Position numbers and translations under genes: made by a program. Shown piece by piece: positions 17,251 through 25,076 of a stretch of 64,000 nt of DNA. The number at the start of each line of letters is the position of its first letter. Within the stretch, counting starts at the first letter, position 1. The stretch is from assembly GCA_025964775.1 (NCBI GenBank), contig JAOPYE010000029.1:124001-188000 (forward strand), read 5' to 3'. The stretch is from Marmoricola sp. Lineage in GTDB: Bacteria > Actinomycetota > Actinomycetes > Propionibacteriales > Nocardioidaceae. The notes under the pieces were generated by a model. That model searched no databases. It was not told the origin of the DNA and worked only from the letters and a program-made list of their open reading frames with translations.

Positions 17251-18114
17251 ATGCTTCGTTCACTCTTCGCCGGCATCTCCGGCCTCCGGGTCAACCAGAT
17301 GATGCTCGACGTCACCGGCAACAACATCGCCAACGCCAACACCGTCGGCTTCAAGTCCAGCTCGACGGTCTTCGAGGACACGTTGAGCCAGATGCTCACC
17401 GGAGCAGCGGCAGCCAACGCCAACCGGGGTGGCACCAACCCGATCCAGGTCGGCCTCGGTGTCCAGCTCGCGGCCACGAACACCGACTTCACCCAGGGCT
17501 CGACCGAGTCCACCGGGCGGGCCACCGACCTGATGATCCAGGGCGACGGGATGTTCGTGACCACCCAGGGCGCCGAGCAGCTCTACACCCGGGCAGGCGC
17601 GTTCACGTTCGACAACACCGGCGCCCTGGTCACCCCGACCGGCAACCGGGTCATGGGCTACGCACTGGACTCCTCGGTGACCCCCAGCGTGCCCACCGGC
17701 GGCTTGATCCCGGTCACCCTGGACACCAGCGCGCTGAACCCGCCGGTGCCGCCGGGCGTCAACCTGACGTCGTACAACATCGGCAGCGACGGCAAGCTGA
17801 CCGGCGTCTTCGACGACGGTGTCCAGCGCGACATGGCTCAGATCGCGATCGCCGACTTCAACAACCCGATGGGGCTCGAGAAGGTCGGCGAGACCTCCTA
17901 CCGGGAGTCGTCGAACTCCGGCGCTGCGACCGTCGGGGTCGCCGGCCAGGGTCGCAACGGCACCATCGTCGGTGGCGCGCTGGAGATGTCGAACGTCGAC
18001 CTCGCAGCGGAGTTCACCAACCTGATCCTGGCCCAGCGGGGGTTCCAGGCGAGCTCGAAGGTGATCACCACCTCCGACCAGGTGTTGCAGGACCTGGTGA
18101 ACATCAAGCAGTAG
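17251..18114 (+). CDS. flgE: Flagellar hook/distal rod family protein (FlgE/FlgG type)
   Basis: The 287-aa protein has the axial-protein N-terminus SLFAGISGLRVNQMMLDVTGNNIANANTVGFKSS and C-terminus [27 protein letters not shown]. Between them lies the hook-basal-body middle domain (DLMIQGDGMFVTT). The length is closer to FlgG (about 260 aa) than to enterobacterial FlgE (about 400 aa). Its place after flgD and the absence of any other FlgE/F/G gene in the window suggest that it is the hook subunit. It is the last gene of the operon and is followed by a strong hairpin. Confidence 0.85.
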   Translation: MLRSLFAGISGLRVNQMMLDVTGNNIANANTVGFKSSSTVFEDTLSQMLTGAAAANANRGGTNPIQVGLGVQLAATNTDFTQGSTESTGRATDLMIQGDGMFVTTQGAEQLYTRAGAFTFDNTGALVTPTGNRVMGYALDSSVTPSVPTGGLIPVTLDTSALNPPVPPGVNLTSYNIGSDGKLTGVFDDGVQRDMAQIAIADFNNPMGLEKVGETSYRESSNSGAATVGVAGQGRNGTIVGGALEMSNVDLAAEFTNLILAQRGFQASSKVITTSDQVLQDLVNIKQ

Positions 18115-18132
18115 TCCCAGGCAGCGCCATCA

Positions 18133-18192
18133 CGCGAATGTCGCTCCCGAGGCACACGAGGGGTCCCATCCGCCTCGAGAGCGACATTCGCG
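18133..18192. terminator. 60-bp long-stem hairpin after flgE
   Basis: Arms CGCGAATGTCGCTC (18133-18146) and GAGCGACATTCGCG (18179-18192) are perfectly complementary and are extended by CGAGGC/GCCTCG with one C-A mismatch. The stem is 21 bp with an 18-nt loop. There is no T tract, as is common in actinobacteria. It separates the flgB-flgE operon from the flbD promoter and probably ends the first transcript or protects its 3' end. Confidence 0.75.
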
Positions 18193-18243
18193 CGTCCGGA
18201 GGGCGGCAACGCGCGGATTCGGGGCATCGGGTGCGCCGGACTT

Positions 18244-18269
18244 CTCAGGTACGCCGGGCGTCCGCCGAT
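18244..18269 (+). promoter_or_regulatory. FliA-type promoter for the flbD-flhA operon
   Basis: CTCA (18244-18247), 16 nt, then GCCGAT (18264-18269). It lies between the hairpin and flbD. The predicted leader is about 48 nt and includes AAGGAAGG just before the flbD ATG. Confidence 0.68.
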
Positions 18270-18324
18270 CAATCTCGCTGAAGGGCCACGGAGGGCCCGG
18301 GCAAATGCACAAGGAAGGTGCGCC

Positions 18325-18618
18325 ATGATCACGCTCACGCGACTGTCGGGTTCGGTGTTCGTCCTGAACTCGGACCTGGTCGAGCGCATCGACGCCACGC
18401 CGGACTCGGTGATCACGCTCGTCGACGGCAAGAAGTACGTCGTCGCGGAGTCACTCGACGAGATCATCAACGCGATCCGCACCTACCGCGGCGAGATCAT
18501 CGCGGTGAGCACGCAGCTCGCCGACCTGCCCCCGCTCCCCGTTCCTGTTCCGGCTCCGCCGGACCGGCCGCTCGCGACCGTCGCGACCCTTCCTTCTGCG
18601 GGGCACGGGGACAGCTGA
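18325..18618 (+). CDS. flbD: Flagellar FlbD family protein
   Basis: The 97-aa protein has the FlbD domain (ITLTRLSGSVFVLNSDLVERIDATPDSVITLVDGKKYVVAES) in residues 2-60, then a proline-rich tail absent from many homologues (usual length about 70 aa). This short family, distinct from the Caulobacter regulator of the same name, is found next to motA in gram-positive flagellar operons. The function is undefined, possibly motor or export related. Its stop shares bases with the motA ATG (TGATG). Confidence 0.9.
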   Translation: MITLTRLSGSVFVLNSDLVERIDATPDSVITLVDGKKYVVAESLDEIINAIRTYRGEIIAVSTQLADLPPLPVPVPAPPDRPLATVATLPSAGHGDS

Positions 18619-19388
18619 TGGACCTCGCACCCGTCATCGGCATCGGCGGCGGCTTCGTCGTCGTGATCGGCGCGAACGTGATGGAGGGCGGCAACCCGAT
18701 GGCGCTGCTGGAGCCGGCGCCGCTCCTCCTCGTCTTCGGCACCACCATCCTGATCAGCGTCGCCGGCGGCACCATCATGGACGCCAAGAACATCATCGGC
18801 TCGCTGAAGCGCGCGTTCACCGGCAAGGTCGAACCAGCCGCAGAGATGATCCCGGAAGTCGTCAGCCTCGCCGAGCGCGCCCGCCGCGAGGGCCTGCTCT
18901 CGCTCGAGGAGTCGCTGGGGACCATCGACGACCCGTTCCTGGTCAAGGGCGTGACGATGGCGATCGATGGCACCGATCCCGAGGAGCTGCGGGACATCCT
19001 GGAGGCCGAGGTCTACGCCAAGCGCCTCGAGGACCGCCAGGCCGCGAAGTTCTTCGGCGACGCCGGTGCCTACGCGCCCACGATCGGGATCATCGGCACC
19101 GTCATGGGCCTGGTGCACGTGCTGGAGAACCTGTCCGCGCCGGACAAGCTCGGCCACCTGATCGCTGCTGCGTTCATCGCCACCCTGTGGGGCGTCACGT
19201 CCGCCAACGTCATCTGGCTGCCGCTGTCCAGCCGGCTCAAGCGGCTCGGCGAGCTCGAGTGCTCCAGGATGGAGCTTGCGATCGAGGGCATCGCCGCGAT
19301 CCAGGCCGGCTCGAACCCGCGCATCATCGCCCAGAAGCTCCGCTCGCTGCTGCCCTCAGGACAGCAGCCCGAGGTAGAGGCCGCCTGA
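18618..19388 (+). CDS. motA: Flagellar motor stator protein MotA
   Basis: The 256-aa protein has four membrane helices and a cytoplasmic loop with the charged stretch AERARREGLLSLEESL, plus TIGIIGTVMGLVHVLENL in the third helix. This is the MotA/TolQ/ExbB proton-channel family. With MotB it forms the stator that drives rotation through FliG. The start is ATG 18618, overlapping the flbD stop, and the stop overlaps the motB start (TGATG). The signature residues do not let me decide between H+ and Na+ coupling. Confidence 0.96.
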   Translation: MDLAPVIGIGGGFVVVIGANVMEGGNPMALLEPAPLLLVFGTTILISVAGGTIMDAKNIIGSLKRAFTGKVEPAAEMIPEVVSLAERARREGLLSLEESLGTIDDPFLVKGVTMAIDGTDPEELRDILEAEVYAKRLEDRQAAKFFGDAGAYAPTIGIIGTVMGLVHVLENLSAPDKLGHLIAAAFIATLWGVTSANVIWLPLSSRLKRLGELECSRMELAIEGIAAIQAGSNPRIIAQKLRSLLPSGQQPEVEAA

Positions 19389-20290
19389 TGGGACACAAGA
19401 AACGCGAGATCCACGAGGAGCACGAGAACCACGAGCGGTGGCTGGTCACCTACGCCGACATGGTGACCTTGCTGATGGTGCTCTTCATCGTGATGTTCGC
19501 GATGAGCCAGGTCGACCAGCGCAAGTTCAACGAGCTGAAGGACGGCCTGGCCGCCGGTTTCGGCCGGTCGACCTCGATCAGCGACGGCTCCAACTCGATC
19601 CTGGACCAGCCCGGTCAGGCCGCGGTCGCGCCGATAGCACCGCAGGCGTTCAGCGTGACCGCTCCCCAGGTCGAGACGACAGCCGGCTCACAGGCGGTGG
19701 CACAGCACGACCAGGCGCAGGCGCAGGCGCAGTACGCCGCCGCCTCGGCCGAGGTCGACCGGCTGAGCAAGCTCCTGGCCCGGGTCAACGCGGCACTGCA
19801 GGCACACCATCTCCAAGGCGACGTCCAGGCCACCATCGACAGCCGCGGACTCACGGTGAGCCTCGTCTCGCGCCACGTGGTCTTCCAGCCGAACCTGGCC
19901 ACGCTCTCGCCTCGCGGACAGCTCCTGGTCGACACGATCGCGCCGGTCCTGCGCGACATCCCCGACCCGCTGGAGATCGACGGACACACCAACCAGGTCG
20001 ACGTGAAGCCGAAGTACTACCCGACCGACTGGGAGCTCTCCGCGGCACGGGCGGTGGCCGTGCTGCGACGGCTCAACGAGGTCGACCAGGTACCGACGGA
20101 CCGGCTGACGGCCGCCGCGTTCGGCCACACCCGCCCGTTGATCGACCCCAGCAAGCCGGGCTCGCAGGAGATCAACAAGCGCGTCGACATCGTCGTCCTC
20201 TCGAGCCTGCCGAGCGACACCCGAAACATGATCGCGACCGTCCTCAAGAACCGCGGAGCAACAACCGGAGCACCAGGAGGGCTCTCATGA
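19388..20290 (+). CDS. motB: Flagellar motor stator protein MotB
   Basis: The 300-aa protein has a short cytoplasmic N-terminus and one membrane helix with the ion-binding Asp24 (TYADMVTLLMVLFIVMF). A variable Ala/Gln-rich linker (about 75-130) follows, then a C-terminal OmpA-like peptidoglycan-binding domain (LEIDGHTNQV, YPTDWELSAARAVAVLRRL). It anchors the stator to the cell wall. It starts at ATG 19388 and overlaps fliL by 4 nt. Confidence 0.96.
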   Translation: MGHKKREIHEEHENHERWLVTYADMVTLLMVLFIVMFAMSQVDQRKFNELKDGLAAGFGRSTSISDGSNSILDQPGQAAVAPIAPQAFSVTAPQVETTAGSQAVAQHDQAQAQAQYAAASAEVDRLSKLLARVNAALQAHHLQGDVQATIDSRGLTVSLVSRHVVFQPNLATLSPRGQLLVDTIAPVLRDIPDPLEIDGHTNQVDVKPKYYPTDWELSAARAVAVLRRLNEVDQVPTDRLTAAAFGHTRPLIDPSKPGSQEINKRVDIVVLSSLPSDTRNMIATVLKNRGATTGAPGGLS

Positions 20291-20763
20291 CCGTGACCGC
20301 TATCCCCCAGACCGCCGCCGAGGCACCCGATGCCGGCCAGGCGACCAGGAAGAGCAAGAACGCCAAGGAGACCCAGGAGCCGAAGAGCAAGAAGAAGCTG
20401 ATCATGATCGTGGCTGCGGTGCTCGTCGTCGCCGGTGCTGGCTACTGGTTCACCAAGCCCGCCGCCGCGCCGGGGCCGCCGCAACCGGGCACGATCCTCA
20501 AGCTCGACTCCATCCAGATCAACCTGGCCGGCGCGCACTACCTGCGGGTCGGGATCGCGCTTCAGCTGGTGGCCGGCAGCAGCGAGTCCGACGGCACCAA
20601 GGCCCTGGACACGACGATTTCCGAGTTCTCGGGCCTGCCGATGTCCGAGGTCAACAACTCGGCCCAGCGCGAGATGCTCAAGAAGCAGTTGGAGACCAAG
20701 CTGAGCGCGGTCTACGACAAGGCAGTGATGGGGGTCTACTTCACGGAGTTCGTCACGCAGTGA
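20287..20763 (+). CDS. fliL: Flagellar basal body-associated protein FliL
   Basis: The 158-aa protein begins with a 35-residue cytoplasmic Lys-rich segment, then one membrane helix (about 38-58). The extracytoplasmic FliL domain follows (ILKLDSIQINLAGAHYLRVGIALQLV) with the C-terminus VMGVYFTEFVTQ. FliL surrounds or stabilises the stator. The start is ATG 20287 (ATGA overlap with motB). Confidence 0.93.
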   Translation: MTVTAIPQTAAEAPDAGQATRKSKNAKETQEPKSKKKLIMIVAAVLVVAGAGYWFTKPAAAPGPPQPGTILKLDSIQINLAGAHYLRVGIALQLVAGSSESDGTKALDTTISEFSGLPMSEVNNSAQREMLKKQLETKLSAVYDKAVMGVYFTEFVTQ

Positions 20764-20774
20764 CCGCATAAACG

Positions 20775-20800
20775 CTCAGGTGGCCCAGCGGGGAGCCGAT
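20775..20800 (+). promoter_or_regulatory. FliA-type internal promoter for fliM
   Basis: CTCA (20775-20778), 16 nt, then GCCGAT (20795-20800), lying between fliL and fliM. The -10 element ends 9 nt before the GTG at 20810, the same spacing as at cheB and cheR. It argues that fliM starts at 20810 and not at the upstream GTG 20780, which would put the promoter inside the gene. Confidence 0.62.
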
Positions 20801-20809
20801 ACCTCCGAC

Positions 20810-21784
20810 GTGAGTCTCCTTGCGTCTGCGTCCTCCGCTCAACGTGCGGCCTCCCGGGCAGGTTCGGCGAGCAGTCGCGCGCGCCGTCGTACGGGCTCAG
20901 CCGAGGCGGTCACCTACGACTTCCGCCGACCCATCCAGCTCTCCCGCGAGCACTCGCGGATCCTGCAACTGGGCTTCGACGGCTTCGCCCGGCAGGCGAC
21001 CACGGTCTTCACGTCCTCGCTGCGCACGGTCTGCCAGGTCACGCTGCTCTCGATCGAGCAGCGCAGCTACGCCGAGTACGTCGACTCGCTCGAGCCGGCC
21101 ACCTACCTGACCATGTTCGCCGCCGACCCGATGCCCGGACTCGGCGTCCTGGAGATCCCCCTGGTCGCGACGATGTCGTGCGTCGACCACATGCTGGGCG
21201 GGCCCGGAAACGCCGACCAGCCGCAGCGCCCGCTCACCGAGATCGAGAGCGGTGTCATCGGCGGCCTGATCGAACGGCTGCTGAGCGAGATGCGCTACTC
21301 GCTGGCCGGGATCGTGCCGCTCGAACCGACCGTGACCGGCGTCGAGTACAGCCCCCAGTTCGCCCAGGTGGCGGGCGCCGCCGATGTCATGGTCGTCTCG
21401 ACCTTCGAGATGCGCGTCGACGACCGGGCGCACAGGATGACCGTCTGCCTGCCGTTCAGCGGATTGCTCCCGCACCTGGCCAGCGCCGCCGCACCCGCCC
21501 CGGCTTCAGACCGCGAGCGCGCCAAGCGCGCCCAGGCCGCGGAGGTGCTGGCAGCCCGGTTCGCCACCGTGCCGCTCGAGGTCGCGGTCCGCTTCCGCCC
21601 GACCCAGCTCGGCCCGGACGCCCTCAGCTCGCTGGAGCCCGGAGATGTGCTGCGCCTCTCGCACCCGGCGTCGGCACCGCTCGACGTCACCGTCGACGAC
21701 ACCACCTTTGCCCACGCCACCGCCGGAGCCCAGGGACAGCGCCTCGCCGCCCTGATCGTGGGCACCCGTAAGGAGATCCGATGA
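20810..21784 (+). CDS. fliM: Flagellar motor switch protein FliM
   Basis: The protein is 324 aa from GTG 20810; GTG 20780 is an alternative. After a Ser/Ala/Arg-rich N-terminal tail of about 35 residues comes [17 protein letters not shown], typical of FliM. The CheC-like middle domain follows ([25 protein letters not shown]), then a C-terminal SpoA domain ([17 protein letters not shown] to the end). FliM forms the C ring with FliG and FliN. The N-terminal CheY-P-binding motif (LSQ-x-EID-x-LL) of other FliM proteins is missing with either start. It overlaps fliN by 4 nt. Confidence 0.92.
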   Translation: MSLLASASSAQRAASRAGSASSRARRRTGSAEAVTYDFRRPIQLSREHSRILQLGFDGFARQATTVFTSSLRTVCQVTLLSIEQRSYAEYVDSLEPATYLTMFAADPMPGLGVLEIPLVATMSCVDHMLGGPGNADQPQRPLTEIESGVIGGLIERLLSEMRYSLAGIVPLEPTVTGVEYSPQFAQVAGAADVMVVSTFEMRVDDRAHRMTVCLPFSGLLPHLASAAAPAPASDRERAKRAQAAEVLAARFATVPLEVAVRFRPTQLGPDALSSLEPGDVLRLSHPASAPLDVTVDDTTFAHATAGAQGQRLAALIVGTRKEIR

Positions 21785-22626
21785 CCAGTACGCCTCTTGG
21801 CTCCCCCGCCGCCCAGCCGACCGGCGCCGACCTGGCCCTGGCGGCCGCCAGTGCCGCTGCGGCGGTGCTGCCCTCGGTCGAACCCCTGGTCGCGGCTGGT
21901 GCGCAGCCCGGCAACGAGCACGTCACCGCAGCCTTCGCCGGTGCCGCGATCGCCGAGCTCGACGGCGCGCTGACCGGCCGCGTGGCGGTCCTCGTCGGCG
22001 ACGAGCTGACCCAGGCGCTTGCTGCCAGCCCGATCGAGGGACTCGACCTCGCGGCAGCCAGCCAGCCTGCGATCGACGCCCTGGCCGAGATCCTCGGCGG
22101 CACCGCGAAGGCCGCACGGACCGTCGGCCTGGACCTGGTGCTCTCCGACATCGGACCGGACTTCACCGTCGTCCCGCTGATCGGATCCGGCATCGCCGCC
22201 TCGATCCTGATCCAGGACCACCTGCTCGAGGCCCGGCCCGCCGCGGTCGAGCAGCCACCGCCGATCGAATCCGTCGAGACGCCGAAGGCCGACGCCGGCG
22301 ACACGGTCGTGGAGCCGTCCGCGACGCCGGCCATGCCGTCGGCCGTCCCGGGCGACGGCGTCGTCACGCCGCTGCCGCGACGCGGGATCGAGATGCTGCA
22401 CGGCGTCGACATGGAGGTCACCGTCGAGCTGGGTCGCACCCGGATGACGGTGCGCGACCTGCTCGCCCTGACTCCCGGTGCCGTCCTCGAGCTCGATCGA
22501 GCGGCGGGCAGCCCGGCCGACCTGCTGGTCAACGGCCGGCTGATCGCTCGTGGCGAGGTCGTCGTGATCGACGAGGACTTCGGCCTCCGGGTCACCGAGA
22601 TCATCGACGACAGCGCAGCGGGCTGA
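21781..22626 (+). CDS. fliN: Flagellar switch protein FliN with an N-terminal CheX-like domain (FliY-like)
   Basis: The protein is 281 aa, far longer than a plain FliN (about 130 aa). The C-terminal SpoA domain (about 203-277: [21 protein letters not shown] and the following [24 protein letters not shown]) is the C-ring part. Residues about 45-150 resemble the CheC/CheX fold: [15 protein letters not shown] aligns with CheX GELVNMIGGNVKSL. The catalytic Glu and Asn positions are Ala100 and Glu103 here, so phosphatase activity is unlikely. A Pro/Glu-rich linker joins the two. The layout resembles FliY of Bacillus with a degenerate N-terminal domain. Confidence 0.88.
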   Translation: MTSTPLGSPAAQPTGADLALAAASAAAAVLPSVEPLVAAGAQPGNEHVTAAFAGAAIAELDGALTGRVAVLVGDELTQALAASPIEGLDLAAASQPAIDALAEILGGTAKAARTVGLDLVLSDIGPDFTVVPLIGSGIAASILIQDHLLEARPAAVEQPPPIESVETPKADAGDTVVEPSATPAMPSAVPGDGVVTPLPRRGIEMLHGVDMEVTVELGRTRMTVRDLLALTPGAVLELDRAAGSPADLLVNGRLIARGEVVVIDEDFGLRVTEIIDDSAAG

Positions 22627-22629
22627 AAC

Positions 22630-23103
22630 ATGCTCGAGCTCACCATCCGGCTGGTCGTCTCACTCTCGATCGTCGTCGGACTCCTTCTCCTGCTCGCCCG
22701 GTTCGGGGCGCGCAAGTTCCGGGGCAACTCCGGCGCGCTCGTGCATGTCGTCCACCGCCAGCCGCTGAGCCGTACGACGTCGGTGGCCGTCGTGACGGTC
22801 GGCAGCCGGGTCCTGGTGCTCGGCACGACCGAGCAGCACGTCAGCGTGCTGACCGAGCTCGACGCCGACGAGCTCGAGATCGCGGACGTGCTCGAGCTCG
22901 CCGGGCCGGCGCTGGTGGATGAGAGTGCCCCGGCGCCCGTCTCGAAGCCACTCACCCTCGCGCGCTCGGCTGGCTCGCACCGCGCCCAGACCACAGCCGC
23001 CGTCGGTCCCGGCGGCGCGCTCGCGGGCTCGGTGCTCTCCTTCAACACCTGGCGCCAGGCCTTCACCGCCGCGACGTCTCGTACGTCGCGGCGGGCATCG
23101 TGA
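22630..23103 (+). CDS. fliO: Flagellar biosynthetic protein FliO
   Basis: The 157-aa protein has one N-terminal membrane helix (residues 6-25) and a small cytoplasmic FliO domain (ALVHVVHRQPLSRTTSVAVVTVGSRVLVLGTTEQHVSVL), then a low-complexity tail. FliO assists FliP ring assembly in the export gate. Its stop overlaps the GTG start of fliP (GTGA). Confidence 0.88.
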   Translation: MLELTIRLVVSLSIVVGLLLLLARFGARKFRGNSGALVHVVHRQPLSRTTSVAVVTVGSRVLVLGTTEQHVSVLTELDADELEIADVLELAGPALVDESAPAPVSKPLTLARSAGSHRAQTTAAVGPGGALAGSVLSFNTWRQAFTAATSRTSRRAS

Positions 23104-24002
23104 GCGGCTCCGCCCTCCTCCGTACGACGGGCAGGGCACTCCTGCTGCTGGTCGCGCTGGCCGGCCTCCTGGTGCTGCCGACCGCTGCCGCCTCCGCGGT
23201 TGCCCCGACATCAGACCCGACATCAGACCCGACATCAGCCCCGGCATCTGCCCTGACGTCCGTCATGTCGTCGCTAGCCCCGAACGCCGACGTCCAGGGT
23301 CCCCAGGGACCGACCGGCCCCAGCAAGACCGGCGACTCCTCGGTCACCGTCGACCTCTCCGGGCTGACCAACAAGCCGAGCACCTCGGTCACCGTCATCA
23401 TCGCGATGACGCTGCTCTCGCTGCTGCCCGCGATCCTGCTGACCTGCACCAGCTTCACGAAGATCCTGGTCGTCCTCGGCCTGACCCGGAACGCGCTCGG
23501 GCTCCAACAGACCCCGCCGAACCAGGTGCTCGCCGGCCTGGCGCTCTTCCTGAGCCTGTTCATCATGGCGCCGGTGCTCAGCAGCATGAACCACGACGGG
23601 GTCCAGCCCTACCTGCATGGGACCAAGACCAGCGCCGCGGCGTGGAACGACGGGATCAAGCCGCTGAAGTCGTTCATGCTCGACCACACCGAGGACTCCG
23701 AGCTCACGCTGCTGACGCAGGTCGCCAAGCGCGACCTGCCGAAGAACCGCGACGACGTCTCGATGGCCACCCTGGTGCCCGCCTTCATCCTGAGCGAGCT
23801 GAAGCAGGCGTTCATCATCGGGTTCATCATCTTCATCCCGTTCCTGGTCATCGACATCGTCGTCAGCGGTGCGCTGATGGCCCTGGGCATGATGATGATG
23901 CCGCCGGTGATGGTCTCGTTGCCGTTCAAACTGCTGCTCTTCGTCCTCGTGGACGGCTGGGCACTGGTGATCAAGTCACTGGTGGCGAGCTATGCGAAAT
24001 AG
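23100..24002 (+). CDS. fliP: Flagellar export gate protein FliP
   Basis: The 300-aa protein starts at GTG 23100. A cleavable-type signal segment (about 8-33) is followed by a low-complexity stretch from a 12-bp tandem repeat. The FliP core then begins: SVTVIIAMTLLSLLPAILLTCTSFTKILVVLGLTRNALG and GFIIFIPFLVIDIVVSGALMALGMMM. It forms the core export pore with FliQ and FliR. The N-terminal extension of about 90 residues before the core is longer than in enterobacteria. Confidence 0.96.
   Translation: MSGSALLRTTGRALLLLVALAGLLVLPTAAASAVAPTSDPTSDPTSAPASALTSVMSSLAPNADVQGPQGPTGPSKTGDSSVTVDLSGLTNKPSTSVTVIIAMTLLSLLPAILLTCTSFTKILVVLGLTRNALGLQQTPPNQVLAGLALFLSLFIMAPVLSSMNHDGVQPYLHGTKTSAAAWNDGIKPLKSFMLDHTEDSELTLLTQVAKRDLPKNRDDVSMATLVPAFILSELKQAFIIGFIIFIPFLVIDIVVSGALMALGMMMMPPVMVSLPFKLLLFVLVDGWALVIKSLVASYAK
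23205..23252 (+). repeat. 12-bp tandem repeat in the fliP signal region
   Basis: Four consecutive 12-bp units start at 23205: CCGACATCAGAC twice, then CCGACATCAGCC and the more divergent CCGGCATCTGCC. They encode a run of Pro-Thr/Ala-Ser-Asp/Ala just after the signal sequence, before the conserved FliP core. The frame is kept. Confidence 0.85.
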
Positions 24003-24026
24003 CGACGCACGCCAGAGGTGGGTCTC

Positions 24027-24296
24027 ATGACCGACACCACGATCATCCAGCTGGCCCTCCAGACCATGCTGGTCGCCCTCAAGCTCTCGGCGCCGATCCT
24101 GGCGACCTCGCTGGTCATCGGCTTCACGGTCTCGCTGTTCCAGTCGATGACCCAGATCCAGGAGTTCACGCTCTCGTTCGTGCCGAAGATCATCGGCGTC
24201 GGGATCGTGCTGCTGATCTGCGGCGACTGGATGCTGCACACGCTGGTGGACTTCACCACCAGCCTGTTCGAGAGCATCCCGAGCCTCCTGGGCTGA
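24027..24296 (+). CDS. fliQ: Flagellar export gate protein FliQ
   Basis: The 89-aa protein has two membrane helices and the conserved QTMLVALKLSAPILATSLVIGFTVSLFQSMTQIQEFTLSFVPK. The length is exactly that of the family. I chose ATG 24027, with AGAGGTGGG upstream, over the GTG at 24018 that forms part of this ribosome site. FliQ packs around the FliP/FliR pore. Confidence 0.95.
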   Translation: MTDTTIIQLALQTMLVALKLSAPILATSLVIGFTVSLFQSMTQIQEFTLSFVPKIIGVGIVLLICGDWMLHTLVDFTTSLFESIPSLLG

Positions 24297-24299
24297 GCG

Positions 24300-25064
24300 A
24301 TGACCATCACCATCGCCGGCGCACCGCTGATCGCCTACCTGCTCGCCTCGATCAGGATCGTCTCCTGGCTCGCGATCGTTCCACCGTTCTCCTCCCAAGC
24401 CGTTCCGGCCATGGCCAAGGTGGTGCTCTCCCTCGGCCTGGCCTTCGCCGTGACCCCCACCATCTCCGGCGACATCCCGATCGGGTTCGCGCCGTTGGCG
24501 GTGAACGTCGTGACCCAGGTCGCGATCGGTGCCGGCATGGGCTTCGTGACGTACCTGCTCTTCCAGGCGGTCGCGACCGCGGGCAGCCTGATCGACGTCT
24601 TCGGCGGGTTCTCGCTCGCCCAAGGCTTCGACCCGTTGGGCCTGACGATGAACACCATCTTCGGCAAGTTCCACCAGATGCTGGCCACGATGCTGCTGTT
24701 CGCCACCGGCGCCCACCTTCTGATCATCGGCGGGCTGCTGCGCACCTTCCACTTCCTGCCCCTCGGTACGACGCCCGGGATCCACCGGCCCACCGACCTG
24801 CTGGTGACTGCGTTCGGGATGTTCTTCACCACCGCGGTCCAGATCGCGCTGCCGATGATCGCCGTGCTCTTCATCGCCGACCTCGGCCTGGCCCTGCTGA
24901 CCAAGGTCGCGCCGCAGCTCAACGCGATGAACGTGATGTTCCCGGCGAAGATCGGACTGACGCTGCTCCTGGTCGGCTTGTCCTTCCCGGTGCTGCCCGA
25001 GGCGATGTCGCGCCTGGTCGACCTCGCGAACCAGGCCACGGCCACGATCGCAGGCGCCCCGTGA
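24300..25064 (+). CDS. fliR: Flagellar export gate protein FliR
   Basis: The 254-aa protein has about six membrane helices and FliR signatures (ASIRIVSWLAIVPPFSS near the N-terminus; FGMFFTTAVQIALPMIAVLFIADLGLALLTKVAPQLN near residue 180). It completes the FliPQR pore. It starts 3 nt after fliQ. Confidence 0.95.
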   Translation: MTITIAGAPLIAYLLASIRIVSWLAIVPPFSSQAVPAMAKVVLSLGLAFAVTPTISGDIPIGFAPLAVNVVTQVAIGAGMGFVTYLLFQAVATAGSLIDVFGGFSLAQGFDPLGLTMNTIFGKFHQMLATMLLFATGAHLLIIGGLLRTFHFLPLGTTPGIHRPTDLLVTAFGMFFTTAVQIALPMIAVLFIADLGLALLTKVAPQLNAMNVMFPAKIGLTLLLVGLSFPVLPEAMSRLVDLANQATATIAGAP

Positions 25065-25076
25065 GCGAGGACGTAC

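Noticed and set aside
20780..20809. GTG 20780 as the fliM start
   Set aside because: The FliA-type promoter would then lie inside the gene, and the GTG at 20810 has the same 9-nt spacing to the -10 box as cheB and cheR.
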